Shown here piece by piece: positions 26,950-38,597 of a stretch of DNA of 64,000 bases. This DNA is from Cerrena zonata. Taxonomy: Eukaryota > Basidiomycota > Agaricomycetes > Polyporales > Cerrenaceae. How positions within the stretch are numbered: the stretch's first letter is position 1; every line of letters begins with the position of its first letter. The notes beneath the pieces are model-generated. The model did not search any database and was not told the DNA's origin. It saw only the letters and a program-made list of their open reading frames with translations. The stretch spans positions 620,001 through 684,000 of the forward strand of contig JASBNA010000011.1 in the NCBI GenBank assembly GCA_038087015.1, in the 5' to 3' direction. The position numbers were made by a program, and so were the translations under genes.

Positions 26950-28180
26950 AATTCCAGCTCCGTATCGCTGTTATCCACCTTGTAACCACCTTTTATCGCA
27001 ATAAGCCCTCTTCGTTGCTGTCATGATATCATGAAATTGCTACCATTTTACAGTGCTGGTTTGCAATGAACTCTCCTTTACGAAGTCACTGTACTTTATA
27101 CCATTATGACATTGTCCGAAAGACGGCAGGTCGAATACATAGGCTACCGATAACATCACTGTGGGATGACGGATTGTACTTCAGCAATCATTTACGTAGG
27201 TCAGCAGTCTGTCAACTTCAGGGATACAAATATGCCTCGAGGCAAGGAAGTGACAGAGCATGATCATTTCCAAGGACCCATTCGGATGCGGATACGTGGA
27301 TTTCACTCCATGGTCATGGTATATCTTTCCTTATCGCAGGTCTATATTTCCTGTTTTAGGTTCAATCACCTGTGTGATCGGATTAAAGATCGAAGTTGTG
27401 TATGAGCGGGAATTATCGAAGAGACTTCGAACCCTACGTTGTACTTCCACCGAACTTCCACTTAGAACTCATAGTCAGTAGAAATGCTGACCGTGCACAC
27501 AGAAGACGATTTGTTGGTTTTGTCCGCTATTCGATAAGAAGCTTCCTAATACTTCAACTCTATACTCATTCTCAATTTCTGGTTCTTTCAATCAAGTGCG
27601 TCCTGACCCAAGCAACCACTGTTGTGTCTCCTATGGAGCATGTTCTCTTCAAAATTGGTTATTGTTCTCGACGCACAGCTCAAGTTACAGTCATATTTTA
27701 CTGTTGCTAGCATAGGGTACATTATATGGGGATACGGTGAACATGGATGGTGAGTAATGTATTAATGTAGTGCTAGGTCGGAACAATGAACGACGGTCCT
27801 CAAAATTCTCACGGGTCACCTTATCAACCGATTTCCAACATCGTATGCTGGGATCAACTAAAAAAGGCCACGTAACATGTGGCGTTCTCCATCCGTGCAT
27901 CGTACGCAATATTGACCTAGTGAGTTAAGTCCGTGTCTCTCTTGCCAGGCGATAACTCCTTCATTTTACCTTTCGAAAGGACCGTCGAAAGGTGTTTCCC
28001 AAGTGGTTGCATGCCAGAAGCTTGCTTGAGGTTCAACGTTCAACTCTGATCGGACCACACAAAGATCTCAGATCTAGACGAGAATTGCCGAATAAATTTG
28101 ATATCAAACATTCAACGTTCAACCGTGTTGAACTCACTCTTGTCGCTACATAACATCATACCACGAGGTTCACTGGAGCA
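26950..28180. other. Intergenic in APH array
   Basis: No gene supported. Two copies of GTTCAACGTTCAAC-like sequence occur shortly before copy 4 (28031-28044 and 28110-28123). Confidence 0.4.
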
Positions 28181-29205
28181 ATGGCGTCGATGGCACAGAC
28201 AGACTCCTCATCTGTCATATCTGCTATACGGTAAGAGCCACATTGTACTCAAATGTCCATAGGCCAACGACTGGTTTCTCTGGGATAGTGCGTCTCGGCC
28301 TGCTCGAGGCATTGAGCAACCGCTACTCCATCTCCTATGGTGGTTTGTCAACTTATTCAGACTTAATGATATATTCACTGACCCTCTTCATGTGTAGCCC
28401 TTGGACCTCGCTTTGGCTATCGTTACCTGTACCATTCCGTCGCATGGTCTACCACAGTCTTTGGTGGGCAGGGAAAAGGATATACGGAAGGGGATCATTC
28501 TTCACCCAACATGCTCCTTTCGGCCTCTTCCTCAAGCGTACAGATCCAGCGATCTTGCGGTCGGGTTCCCTCGCAAACATCTTTGTTGCGGCGAATACCA
28601 CCATACCAGTCCCAACTATACTCGACTTTGTGGATGATGGCGAATACTCTATGGTGCTTATGACACAACTACCAGGCGAAAGCGTCCGCCAACCCATCCT
28701 TGACGGAATAATAACTGAAGAATACTTCGAAAGTACTATGCGAGACTGGCTCATCCAGCTCCGAGATCTACCCATACCAGACCCTCAACGTGTTTCTAGC
28801 TTCGATGGTGGACAATGCTTGTCTTTCCGAGTACACAAAGATCCGTTCGGTCCATTCCCTGACATTGCTTCTTTTCATAGAAGGCTCCTTCGAATGTGTC
28901 CAGCAGCTGATGGGCAACGACTCGAGAATGAAGTCGTTCACAAATCTTACGACAAGTCCCATCGCATTCTATTCACGCACGGCGATATACACGTGCACAA
29001 TATTCTTGCACACAACGGCCACATTTCTGGATTGGTTGACTGGGATTGTGCTGGATGGTATCCTGAGTATTGGGACTACGCTGTTGCCATCTATCACATC
29101 CGTCGTCATCCGTTCTGGGTAGGATGTTTCAGTCGGATATTCCCACAGTATGAGGATGAGCTTGAGATTGAGAAGGCGATATGGGATGTGCATTGTCCGT
29201 GGTAG
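28181..29205 (+). CDS. APH-like phosphotransferase, array copy 4
   Basis: Exons 28181-28230, 28289-28342 and 28398-29205 give 303 aa. Starts MASMAQTDSSSVISAIR, and the second exon encodes ASRPARGIEQPLLHLLW. Motifs: APFGLFLKR, TTIPVPTILDF, LPGES, HGDIHVHNIL and DWDCAGWYPEYWDY. It groups with copy 7 (shared WAGK, HAPFGLFLKR or CAPFGLFLKR, DPAILRxGSLAN and FDGG-LSFRV), although copy 7 is on the other strand. The second exon ends TGGTG|GTTTGT, so residue 35 is Cys where most others have Arg, Lys or Trp-Arg. It appears fully intact. Substrate unknown. Confidence 0.84.
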
Positions 29206-29413
29206 TAGTTGGCCTCGAGTTTTATGATATATTGTTTGTGTAGTCCTCCTGTTTACAATCACCCATAAATCACGATATCAATATGTTCCCATCGGAGCAC
29301 CATTCATTAAATACTGTTAACTAACACTTCGTATGATGGAGAGCGAACATAACCTGCCAAGTCCTAGTACTCAGTATAAATGTTTATTGAATTGAATTGA
29401 TTCAATTTCGGAG

Positions 29414-30536
29414 ATGACCGAAACGGTTCGACTGCCGAGTCTGAAAACCAAATGTTCGGACGAGTTTGAACTTCTTTCCAACCATTCACAGCCAGAGGTT
29501 GTGAAAATTCTCTTCAATATGAACACCACTAGATACATTTATAGTATCCATAACCCTAGGATTATGTCAGCTATCCGGTACGTCTCGAAGTGTATTCGGA
29601 CTCAATGGTATTCGTGACAGGTTTTCAGGGCCTCTCATCCGGCGAAGGGGGTTGAACAACCACTCTTACGTGCGCTGTGGAAGTAATTACGTTTTGCTTC
29701 TGTCTGTCAATTCTCACTTATATCTGTGTAGACCATGGACGTTACTGTGGCTTTCTCTGCCTCTTACTATAAGACGACACACCTACTCCGCTCTATGGTG
29801 GATTGGAAAGAAAATCTATCCCAAATGCCAAGCTTCCGTTCAAATTCTTCCTTTTGGGCTCTTTGCAAAACGTTCTCTGACAGTAATAGCGCGCTCTGCT
29901 ACCCTTGCGACTATACATGTCGCTATGAATACTACAATACCGGTACCGACAGTTCTGGACTTTATCGAAGGCGAGAAGCACTCTTTGACAATTATGACGT
30001 GTCTCCCTGGTGAACGCATGTATGGAGCCATGATTGAAAATCAGATCTCCGAGGACCACTTTGAAGCTACGATGCGAGACTGGTTAACACAACTCCGCAA
30101 TCTCCCTCCACCCGATACTAGATGCGTCTCCAACTTCGACGGCGGAATGTGCTTTTGTTTTCGTATTACTCGTCGTCCATGTGGTCCATACCCCGATATT
30201 TCTTCCTTCCACCAGAGACTCCTTCGAGGATGTCCTCCAGCTGATCAAAAACGGCTCAAGAGCATTGCGCCAAAGTCCTATGACAAGACCCACCGTATTG
30301 TTTTCGCACATGGTGATATCCATGTCCACAATATCCTTGTACAGAATGGTCAACTGTGTGGTCTAGTCGACTGGGACTGTGCAGGATGGTATCCAGAATA
30401 CTGGGATTATGTCGTCGCCATTTATCATGTGCAACGGTTCCCGTTCTGGGTAGATACCTTCGCTCGGATCTTTCCACAATATCAGGGCGAGCTGGAGGTT
30501 GAGAGAGAGATATGGAAGGTCCATCACCCATGGTAG
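29414..30536 (+). CDS. APH-like phosphotransferase, array copy 5
   Basis: Exons 29414-29577, 29629-29682 and 29732-30536 give 340 aa, the longest of the array. The long first exon (MTETVRLPSLKTKCSDEF, then EVVKILFNMNTTRYIYSIHN) aligns with that of copy 1 (TAAEILFDMVKYVYDIHN), which supports the longer start in both. Motifs: LPFGLFAKR, TTIPVPTVLDF, HGDIHVHNIL and DWDCAGWYPEYWDY. It belongs with copies 1 and 2 but is more diverged. Only 208 bp separate it from the end of copy 4. It appears intact; likely active with an unknown small-molecule substrate. Confidence 0.84.
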
Positions 30537-31414
30537 GGTCCAAATAGTCCGCTGTCCAACTTTGGTGAGTATTTATTATGATCATATCCTTACCTGCTTC
30601 CATTGATACCAACTCTTTCTGTAATTATTAGCTTTGTCGCACCAGAGCCTGGTCCTGGCGACAATGAATATGTCTCTCATGTTTCTGTATAACCTAAAAT
30701 CATCCTTGAGAGTTCAGAGCTACTGCTTCCACCGTAACGAGAGACGAAGGTGGAGCTACCTTAGGGGGCTCGGTGATGGAATCCCGCGCTATTCCCTGAA
30801 ACACTTCTTCCATGATTTCACCAGTCAGTGCGTCGTCTGAAACGCTAAAGGGACGGGTAATCATACAATCATTCAATATATGAACGAGATCCTTTCTGTG
30901 AACTCAACTCGTAAGTCTTAGCACCTAGACAGTGTGTGACTCGCGGTCAAGTTTTGATGACACATGTGGTCATCCGTCGGTGCCTATAGAGAACAATGGA
31001 AATTCGTCACAAAAGTATTCCCAAGCATCCAGATTTGCCGAACGTGACGAACCTTGGTCCGTCCACAGTAACGACCCACTCACCATCCTCCTGCCCAAGA
31101 ACGTAACTAACCGCGAAGAGATTGTGACAATATCCCCTTGTTTGTCAACGTTTTCGATCAGAACCAAGGAATGTTTATCGTAAATCGAGAAAACCCTGAA
31201 AGCGATGGCCCACACCGTAAGCGGACATCCATCAAATGTGACTCAGATATCAAATCTAGTTAGCCGAAGATCAAGCGATCCATGTTTAGAATCTTATTGC
31301 GGAGACTGCCGGTGTCGCTAAATACGCGAGCCGCGATTGTTGAAGTTCAGCTAGTGGGTTTATTGGGGTCTTCCAATACGTAGTACTTGTCAGGTATACT
31401 CTCTTTACTTCTAA
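30537..31414. other. Intergenic with relic of an unknown gene
   Basis: From about 30930 to 31250 two plus-strand frames, offset by a frameshift near 31130, give protein-like sequence (DEPWSVHSNDPLTILLPKN, then PLFVNVFDQNQGMFIVNREN). A related stretch lies at 35140-35250. The block 31280-31414 is nearly the same as 35284-35419, the upstream flank of copy 8. Confidence 0.4.
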
Positions 31415-32461
31415 ATGGACCAAAGGATGAATAGGAATAGGGTCAGGCCTCCATGTATTTCGGAGAGCGTATTATCAGAGCTTAAGAAAACTATTCGGTA
31501 CGTTCTCGATATCATTGCGTGTCATGAATTCCGAATCTACTAATTCGTTCTGAAGTTCTTCAAAACCTGCCATAGGTGTGAATACTAACAACTCATTTCT
31601 AACACTCTTTCTATCGAGGTATATTACACCACTCATACACGGTATCCGAAATTCTGACGCCTTTCTAATGTGTATAGGCTCTGGACCTCACTCTGGCTTA
31701 GTCTCCCTACGTCGTGGAGACGTGCAACCTATCAACTTCTCGAAAATCTTGGAAACCGAAAATGGGGAAGACCTCCAGGTACAGCCCAACAATTACCTCT
31801 CGGGCTATACATAAAGTTCGGTCAAGCCGAACACATAAGAAGCGAAGCCCTAGCCACAATGTTCGTCGCGAACCATACTACGATCCCCGTCCCTACCGTG
31901 CTCGACGTCGTACCTCATATCAAGGGCGCTGCTATGATAATGACCACTCTCCCCGGTGACACTGCTGGCTTGGCCCTCCATAGCGGTGAACTATCTCGAG
32001 AGGTTTTCGAAGATACTATGCGAGATTGGCTCTCCCAATTACGTGCTCTACCTATACCGAGTGATGGTGCTGTTTCCAGCTACACCGGGGGTCAACTCAA
32101 ATCTTTACGAGTCCGAGACGAACGATTCGGCCCATTCCCCACCATCTCCGCCTTCCACGAATACATAGGCGTCGGCCCACCCCCCATCCACACCCTCCTC
32201 CAAAAATCATACACCAAACCGCACCGCATCTACTTCACCCACGGTGATCTCCACCTCCACAACATCCTGACTCGGGATGGGAAGCTTACGGGATTGTTGG
32301 ATTGGGAGTGTGCGGGGTGGTGGCCGGAGTATTGGGAGTATACGATTGCGATGTATTTTCATCGGATGTCGTCTTCGTGGTCGGGGGCTTTTAGGGAGAT
32401 TTTCCCGGGGTATGAGGAGGAGCTTGAGGCTGAGATGGCTATTTGGGAGATTCTGTATTAG
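31415..32461 (+). CDS. APH-like phosphotransferase, array copy 6
   Basis: Exons 31415-31497, 31556-31618 and 31678-32461 give 309 aa. It forms a second subfamily with copy 8: SSKPAIGVxT in a longer 63-nt second exon, LENxGNRKWGRPPGTAQQ, LPLGLYIKFGQAEHI and TTIPVPTVLDVVPHIKGAA. Catalytic loop HGDLHLHNIL, and DWECAGWWPEYWEY with Trp for Tyr. The middle region is shorter than in copies 1-5, and the C-terminus ends EILY instead of the xxPW seen in the others. Third-exon codon usage changes to very G-rich after 32270 (GGGATGGGAAGC onward), as in copy 8. It appears intact. Substrate unknown. Confidence 0.84.
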
Positions 32462-33001
32462 TGTTATGAGGGGTGGGGGTATGGTTTGATTCTTTGGTTC
32501 TCTGGTGAATGACGTGTGTGCGTATGCTTATATTCACTAGAGTGAATATAATCGTGTTTCGATTTATTTGACAATTATTCATACCTCGCTGTATCGGAAC
32601 GATATAACGCGCGGTCAAAGGTCCCTCGCTTGCGTTGACGGGATCTGCAAGAACTGATACTTGTAACAGTTATTCATCAGTACTCACTGTCATATCGGGA
32701 ATCCTATAATATCCAAACGCTCTATGCTACCGGACTCCCACTGAACTATTCTAATACTGAGAAAGTGAGAAAGGGTATGGATTGTGAATAATAACAAGGG
32801 GGATAGAAATCGTTTAACGTTGCTGGGGGTTTGGAGGTACATTTCAATACGTTACATGGAATGCGGATTGAGGGTCCTAATCCAGTGAATTTGAAAGGGA
32901 TGTTGTGAATCATGGGGTGTCATAAGTAGAATCAAATGTAAGTTTAGAACAAAGGGCATGATCGAATGTCGAGACTCGCGGGTATACGGGGTCGGGAAAA
33001 A
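32462..33001. other. Intergenic between convergent APH copies 6 and 7
   Basis: No gene seen. Contains a short inverted repeat, TTCACTAGAGTGAA, near 32532. Confidence 0.4.
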
Positions 33002-34055
33002 CTACCACGGGCAGTGCACTTCCCATATCGCCTTCTCAACCTCCAGCTCATCCTCATATTGAGGGAATATCCGAGAGAAACAGTCAACCCAAAACGGAAA
33101 GCGACGGTGATGGTATATGGCAACGGCATAGTCCCAGTATTCGGGATACCACCCAGCACTATCCCAGTCAACTAGCCCAGACACCTGATCATTGTGGGCA
33201 AGAATATTGTTTACGTGTAGATCACCATGCGCAAAAAGGATACGATGTGATTTGTCGTGAGATTTGGGAGCGACTTCCGCCTCAAGTCGTTGTCCAGCAG
33301 CCATTGGACACATCCAAAGGAGCTTCTTATGAAATGCAGCCATACTTGGGAATGGACCTATCGGATCCCTGTACACTCGGAAAGATAAGCATCGCCCCCC
33401 ATCGAAGCCAGACACGCGTTGAGGATCTGGAACAGGTAAATTACGGAGCTGAGTTAGCCAATCTCGCATGATACTTTCGAAGTATTCCTCGGTCATTCGA
33501 CCTTCCTGGATGGAGAAGCGGACACTTTCGCCTGGTATTTGGGTAGTGACCATCATGGCGAATTCTCCATCATTGATGAGGTCGAGGACAGTGGGGACGG
33601 GAATTGTAGTGTTCATCGCGACATGAATGTTTGCTAGAGAGCCCGCGCGCAAGATCGCTGGATCACCACGTTTTAAGAAAAGGCCAAAGGGGGCGCATTG
33701 AGCATTGACTTCTCCCCTTCCGTACCACTTCTTGCCTGCCCACCAAAGACCATGGTAGATTGTACGGCGGAACGACGCGGGTACGAAGAGCCAAAGCGAG
33801 GTCCACGGTCTACAGGTAAGGCAAATGGGATACAGCAAGATTCAAGATAGGCAGTTTGACAAACCTCCATAAGAGTCGCAGCAGTGGTTGTCTTATACCC
33901 CGAGCAGGTTGAGAAGCCCTAAAGAGAGAGAAAATGGACATTGATATCGTTTTTGCATTGTGGTACAGATATAGTTCTTACCGAATAGCAGACAGAACGG
34001 TCAAGGCATCTTCCTGGCTAAGAGCACCCGATGATACAGGAATACGACGCAACAT
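33002..34055 (-). CDS. APH-like phosphotransferase, array copy 7 (inverted)
   Basis: Minus-strand exons 34055-33982, 33918-33865 and 33809-33002 give 311 aa. Starts MLRRIPVSSGALSQEDALTV, then ASQPARGIRQPLLRLLW. Motifs: CAPFGLFLKR, TTIPVPTVLDL, HGDLHVNNIL and DWDSAGWYPEYWDY (Ser where the other copies have Cys). It groups with copy 4. Exon sizes 54 and 808 match copy 4 exactly, so copies 4 and 7 arose by duplication plus inversion. It is the only member on the minus strand, tail to tail with copy 6. It appears intact and probably active; substrate unknown. Confidence 0.84.
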
Positions 34056-34599
34056 GACAACTCGTCATACGCGGCTGTCAGAAGTGGATGTTGAGATTTA
34101 TTCGGAAATTCCCGTCCAGATTCAACTTCGATCTTCCGATCACATTTCACCAAACCTCAAACTTGAAGTTTGACACCAACGTCCTCCGTGATAGGCAAGT
34201 AGACAAGTCTATTGCGATTCATTTATCCACTTGAATGTTTTTTTAGTAAGACCAGTCGTGTTCTGGGCTCATGTCATCCCTGCCTCGAGGTGATTTTATA
34301 TCACTGCACGCATCCTAACGTTGCGTTGCGCGGAACGAAATAATATTCTTCGTAATGAATCATATACTATCGGGGCATCCTTGCATTGCATTTGGCAGAA
34401 TCCGAAATATGTACCACATGTTGCCGACATACGTAACACGTACCAGTGAGTCTTCCTTGCGAAACACCGAAACAAGTTGAATTTACTATCTCACCGTGAC
34501 AGTGGTGTTATCCATATAATCCAGGAATAGATGTCGCTTGAGTCAAGAGTTACTGTGTCCTAGTTTGTGAGATGTGTATCTTACGCTTCGACCTCTAGG

Positions 34600-34608
34600 T
34601 ATATAAAG
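34600..34608 (+). promoter_or_regulatory. TATA box before a gene remnant
   Basis: TATATAAAG lies about 120 bp upstream of the ATG at 34729. Its position fits the other TATA boxes in the window, and it suggests that the frame at 34729 was once a transcribed gene. Confidence 0.4.
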
Positions 34609-34728
34609 ACAATGCAATTAGGTACTAGACACCCACCAAACTGCTTTTTCTTGAAGTAGAGCAAGGGTGCGTGTAGTCATCGTCGTCCCCTTGAAACTTC
34701 CAACCCTGAGGTCCTCTTGAACCTCTAG

Positions 34729-35260
34729 ATGCCAATCCCAGATAGGAACAACCCGCCACTTCCAGCTGACATCATTGCCGTCGGCCTTTTCTCTCGCGAA
34801 AACGGCGATAACTACCACTGCGGAGTTATTGTTGCGCTCGCGGATGGTATGGTTGTCGAAATACAACCGAATAATCGTAATTGCGATCAGGATGGTTGGA
34901 CTTGGAAGCCTTGAGTTTGTGAGATACGTCACACCGATGTCGCAAAGTCTTTACACGCCTCGGCGATTTTAATCATCGGTACATCTCTCTCGATCTACCA
35001 GACTCTGGTTACCTATTAGTGTCACGAAACAGGTCGACTTGGTGTTCACACGGTCGAATACATCTAGGAGATCGTTTCTCAAGTCCCTATGATTGTCCTC
35101 GAACCTGCAGAAGCTAATCAGGAACTTAAGTCCAATGGTATTATCCATATCCCCTTGTTTGTCAACCTTTTCGATCAGAACCAGCAGAATGTTTATCGTA
35201 AATCGAGAAAGCGATGACCGACACCGTAAGCGGACAATGTGACTCAGATATCAAATCTAG
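34729..35260 (+). pseudogene. Possible decayed small gene, unknown family
   Basis: The first 61 codons (34729-34914) look like real protein: VGLFSRENGDNYHCGVIVAL then MVVEIQPNNRNCDQDGWTW. They then hit TGA. Protein-like pieces continue past this and further stops (HTDVAKSLHASAILIIG, then PMIVLEPAEANQELKSNGII and PLFVNLFDQNQ). The last piece matches the relic at about 31140, so the gene, or its remnant, was duplicated with APH copies 6 and 8. I do not know the family. It could instead be a spliced gene whose junctions I cannot resolve. Confidence 0.35.
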
Positions 35261-35419
35261 CTAGCCGAAAGACTAAGCGAGCCATGTTTAGAATCTTATT
35301 GCGGGGACTGCCGGTGTCGCTAAATAGTACGCGAGCCGCGATTGTTGAAGTTCAATCGACGGATTTTATTGAGCTTTTCCACTATGTCGTCTTGCTGTGT
35401 ATTCTCTCTTGACGTTTAA

Positions 35420-36447
35420 ATGGACCAATGGTCAAGTAGGCATAGGGCTAAGTCTCCATGTATTTCGGAGAGCGTATTGTTAGAACTCAAGAAAGCTATT
35501 CGGTACGTTCTCGATATTGCGTGTCATGAATTCCGAATCTACTAATTCGCTCTGAAGTTCTTCGAAACCTGCTATAGGTGTGAGTACTAACGGTTCATTT
35601 CTAACACCCTTTCTATGGAGGTATATTACTACATCACTCATACATGGTATCCAAACTAATGACGCTTTGTAACGTGTATAGGCTCTGGACTTCACTCTGG
35701 CTTAGTCTCCCCATATCATGGAGACGTGCAACATACCAACTCCTCGAAAATATAGGAAATCGCAAATGGGGAAGACCTCCAGGTACAGCCCAACAATTAC
35801 CTCTCGGCCTCTACATAAAATTCGGTCAAGCCGAACACATAAAAAGCGAAGCCCTAGCCACGATGTTCGTCGCGAACCACACAACCATCCCCGTCCCTAC
35901 CGTGCTCGACGTCGTACCTCATATCAAGGGCGCTGCTATGATAATGACTGCTCTCCCCGGTGACACTGCTGGCTTGGCCCTCCATATCGGAGAACTATCT
36001 AGAGAAGTTTTCGAAGATACTATGCGGGATTGGCTCTCTCAGTTACGTTCCTTACCTACCCCGAGTGGTGATGCTGTTTCCAGCTACACCGGGGGTCAAC
36101 TCAGATGTTGTCGAGTCCAAGACGAGCGATTCGGCCCCTTCCCCACCATCTCCGCTTTCCACAAATACATAGGCGTCGGCCTCCTCTCAAAAGCCTACAC
36201 CAAACAGCACCGCATCTACTTCACACACGGCGATCTCCACCTCCACAATATCCTGACTCGGGATGGGCGGATTACGGGGTTGTTGGATTGGGAATGTGCG
36301 GGGTGGTGGCCGGAGTATTGGGAGTATACGATTGCGATGTATTTTCATCGGATGTCGCCTTCGTGGTCTGCGGCGTTTAATAGTATTTTTCCGGGGTATG
36401 GGGAGGAGCTGGAGGCTGAGATGGCTATTTGGGAGATTCTTGATTGA
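35420..36447 (+). CDS. APH-like phosphotransferase, array copy 8
   Basis: Exons 35420-35502, 35558-35620 and 35682-36447 give 303 aa. It is the close sister of copy 6 (about 90 percent identical by eye), with the same first-exon motif CISESVLLELKKAIR and 83- and 63-nt exons. It lacks six residues present in copy 6 around GPPPIHTLL, an in-frame 18-nt indel. Catalytic loop HGDLHLHNIL and DWECAGWWPEYWEY are intact, as are LPLGLYIKFGQAEHI and TTIPVPTVLDVV. Upstream DNA is shared with copy 6 for about 140 bp or more. This is the last copy in the array. Likely active; substrate unknown. Confidence 0.85.
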
Positions 36448-36667
36448 TATAACCGGGATAGTGACGATTTATGGATTCTGGATGACGTGTTTTCGTAGAT
36501 ATTTACTAGAACAATCATGTTTGTGTCTTGATTTATGGGCTATACACCTTTTGTGACTTACCTCCCTATACCAAAGCGATACAACGTGCGGTCCAAAGTA
36601 CCTTGCTTGCATAGTTATCTGATTTCCACACCTCATCTAGGCACGCTAAAAGCCACTAGGAAATAAA

Positions 36668-36922
36668 ATGGATCAAGGTCTTTTGCTTCGAGCGACAGTT
36701 TGCCGCACCCAGAGCATTAACGTTGACCCCGTTAAAGACTTTGAACACGCAGTAATTGCTTCAAAAGCGGTCTTTAAAGACAACATATCCGTAACACGTT
36801 TTCGGAGAACTTTCCAGTTAGAGTTGGATCTAGTTTCAAGGGCCCGTCAGCTTCGCTGTCGTACCATGGTGCTCAACGTTGACTTCAACGGCTGTGAAGG
36901 TAATACTATTCACGAGAGCTGA
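36668..36922 (+). CDS. Hypothetical fragment, doubtful
   Basis: An ATG-started frame of 84 codons (MDQGLLLRATVCRTQSINVD to GNTIHES) with a possible GTAATA donor after GCTGTGAAG at 36900. Composition is protein-like, but there is no known motif and no second exon was found. It could be the first exon of an unknown gene, or a remnant. Confidence 0.25.
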   Translation: MDQGLLLRATVCRTQSINVDPVKDFEHAVIASKAVFKDNISVTRFRRTFQLELDLVSRARQLRCRTMVLNVDFNGCEGNTIHES

Positions 36923-37149
36923 GGTATAAGCGTTGGTCAGAAATTCAGTTAGATTCACCGTAAAGACGTTCTAGTACTATACGCCGTATGAAACTCAAAC
37001 TAATGTTCTATCCATTAGGGAAACAAAAATATATTTCCGAAGTTAGATCATCGGGCAGGAAGCTAACATCAGTATGAAGTCCAAGACCGTAGAAAGCGGC
37101 CTCGTGGCGTTCATGGTAACGTACATGGTCTTAGAATTTGAAGCCCGGG

Positions 37150-37463
37150 ACCGAGAGATGAATGGTAAAGTTCCAGAGGCAAACTGTCAAGATACCGTGA
37201 ATGACTTTCCGTAGTTTCGGAAATTGACTCTGGTAACTCTCCTTCATAAAGTTTATGGTGTTAATGAGGCTGGTCCTACCAGATGTTTCTTGTTGTTCTA
37301 CGAGAGATACCGAGATGAACGGTAAAGTTCCAGGGAGAAACTTTCAAGATAGCGTGAGTTACTTTCCGTACTTTCGGAGATTGACTCTGTCAACTCTACT
37401 TCATAAAGTTTGTGGTGTTAACGCTTCCTTGTCAGATGTCTCCTCTGTTGTTCTACAAGGGAT
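37150..37463. repeat. Two direct copies of a 157-bp unit
   Basis: Sequence from GAGATGAATGGTAAAGTTCC (near 37156) repeats 157 bp later as GAGATGAACGGTAAAGTTCC. Both copies contain CTTTCCGTA-TTTCGGA, TTGACTCTG, CTTCATAAAGTTT and GTGGTGTTAA or ATGGTGTTAA. Identity is roughly 80 to 85 percent. No coding potential is evident. Confidence 0.75.
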
Positions 37464-38597
37464 TCCCTTGAAATAAAACATACCGTTGAATGTGACCGCC
37501 TAGAACGAAAAAAAGATCAACACATCCGGTCCATTTGTCTCACGAAGAGCTTGGAATGGTGAAATTGTTCTCTTTCACAATGGTCCTTGTGCGGGTTGTT
37601 ATCCTAAGTGATGAGATTAAGTAGTACGGAATTAGAGGGATACTTGCGTCAAAGTTCGTCGGTGGCTTGGTCAACGGTCCTTTTCTGTATACGATCATAG
37701 CAGCCATGCATGTCAGTATTCTGGGAGATAAATTTGAAGAGCTCGGGCATAACGGTGCTCAACTTTGTTTTTGACATGAACTAAATCAAAATCGGAGAAG
37801 TTGGGGATGGGCCGACATACACGGAGAAGTTCGTAATCCCCACAATAGGTAGTACGCCTTCCATATCCGGACACCATCCAGGCACGACCAACAGCATTGC
37901 ATTTTCGTGACATTATCCAAAGATATCAACGAGCAGCCACAGTAAATATGTCTGACCAGAAACAGGAATAAACAAAGATGATGTCACGCCGTTTGTCGCT
38001 GTATGTGCAGAGGACTGGGTCTGATGGGCGTGTGCTATTTAAACCTGCTTACCCTCTATCAGACGTGTTGGCGTGTCCTCTTTTTCTCCTCACGGCCATC
38101 CTGTTCCTAGTAGAACCTGGGCTCATCAATTTCCTGGAGAGCATAAAGTTGATTTGCTGACTGTGTCAAAGATGTACGTGTCCATCAGTTTCCCACCTGT
38201 GCGTTTGAAGCGACCGGGTTCGGACGCGAGGGAGGTCCGGGGGGTCGTTCAAGTCGCTATCGGAGTTGTCTCTGCAGTGTAGATGCTGAATCATACGCAT
38301 AGAGGAGAGGTATCGAACCTCGTTGTATGCGGTCACAGCGGCTGGGCAAGGCATCCGGAACAAAGTTGGGATTTGGGCGGCTGATCGGAGGGCGCCTGAG
38401 ACTCTGGGTCGATCGAAGAAAATCGAGAAGTGACGTCAGACGGGTCTAGAGCCGTGTGAGGGGTCTGTGGTGGAGAGAGCAGTGTGGAAGAATCGACTCT
38501 TGCTGTTGCAGCCTGACCCTGGCAGTGACTCTCGACTGGCAGCTGCTCACCATCCACCTCCGTCCCGCTCTCGTTGCCATCTCCCTCCCCCGCCACC

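Larger units (their letters stand above)
36448..38597. other. Intergenic between APH array and PTP gene
   Basis: Holds a doubtful exon (36668-36910) and a 157-bp direct repeat (about 37150-37463). The rest shows no gene. The 3' part is the GC-rich leader of the phosphatase gene. Confidence 0.4.

Noticed and set aside
21653..36447. Reading the kinase array as an aminoglycoside-resistance island
   Set aside because: The family name reflects fold only; fungal ribosomes are largely insensitive to most aminoglycosides, and nothing in the sequence shows the substrate.
38335..38366. Possible tRNA T-arm (GAGGTTCGATACCTC on the minus strand)
   Set aside because: There is no A box or foldable D and anticodon arms at the right distance, and the acceptor stem does not pair.
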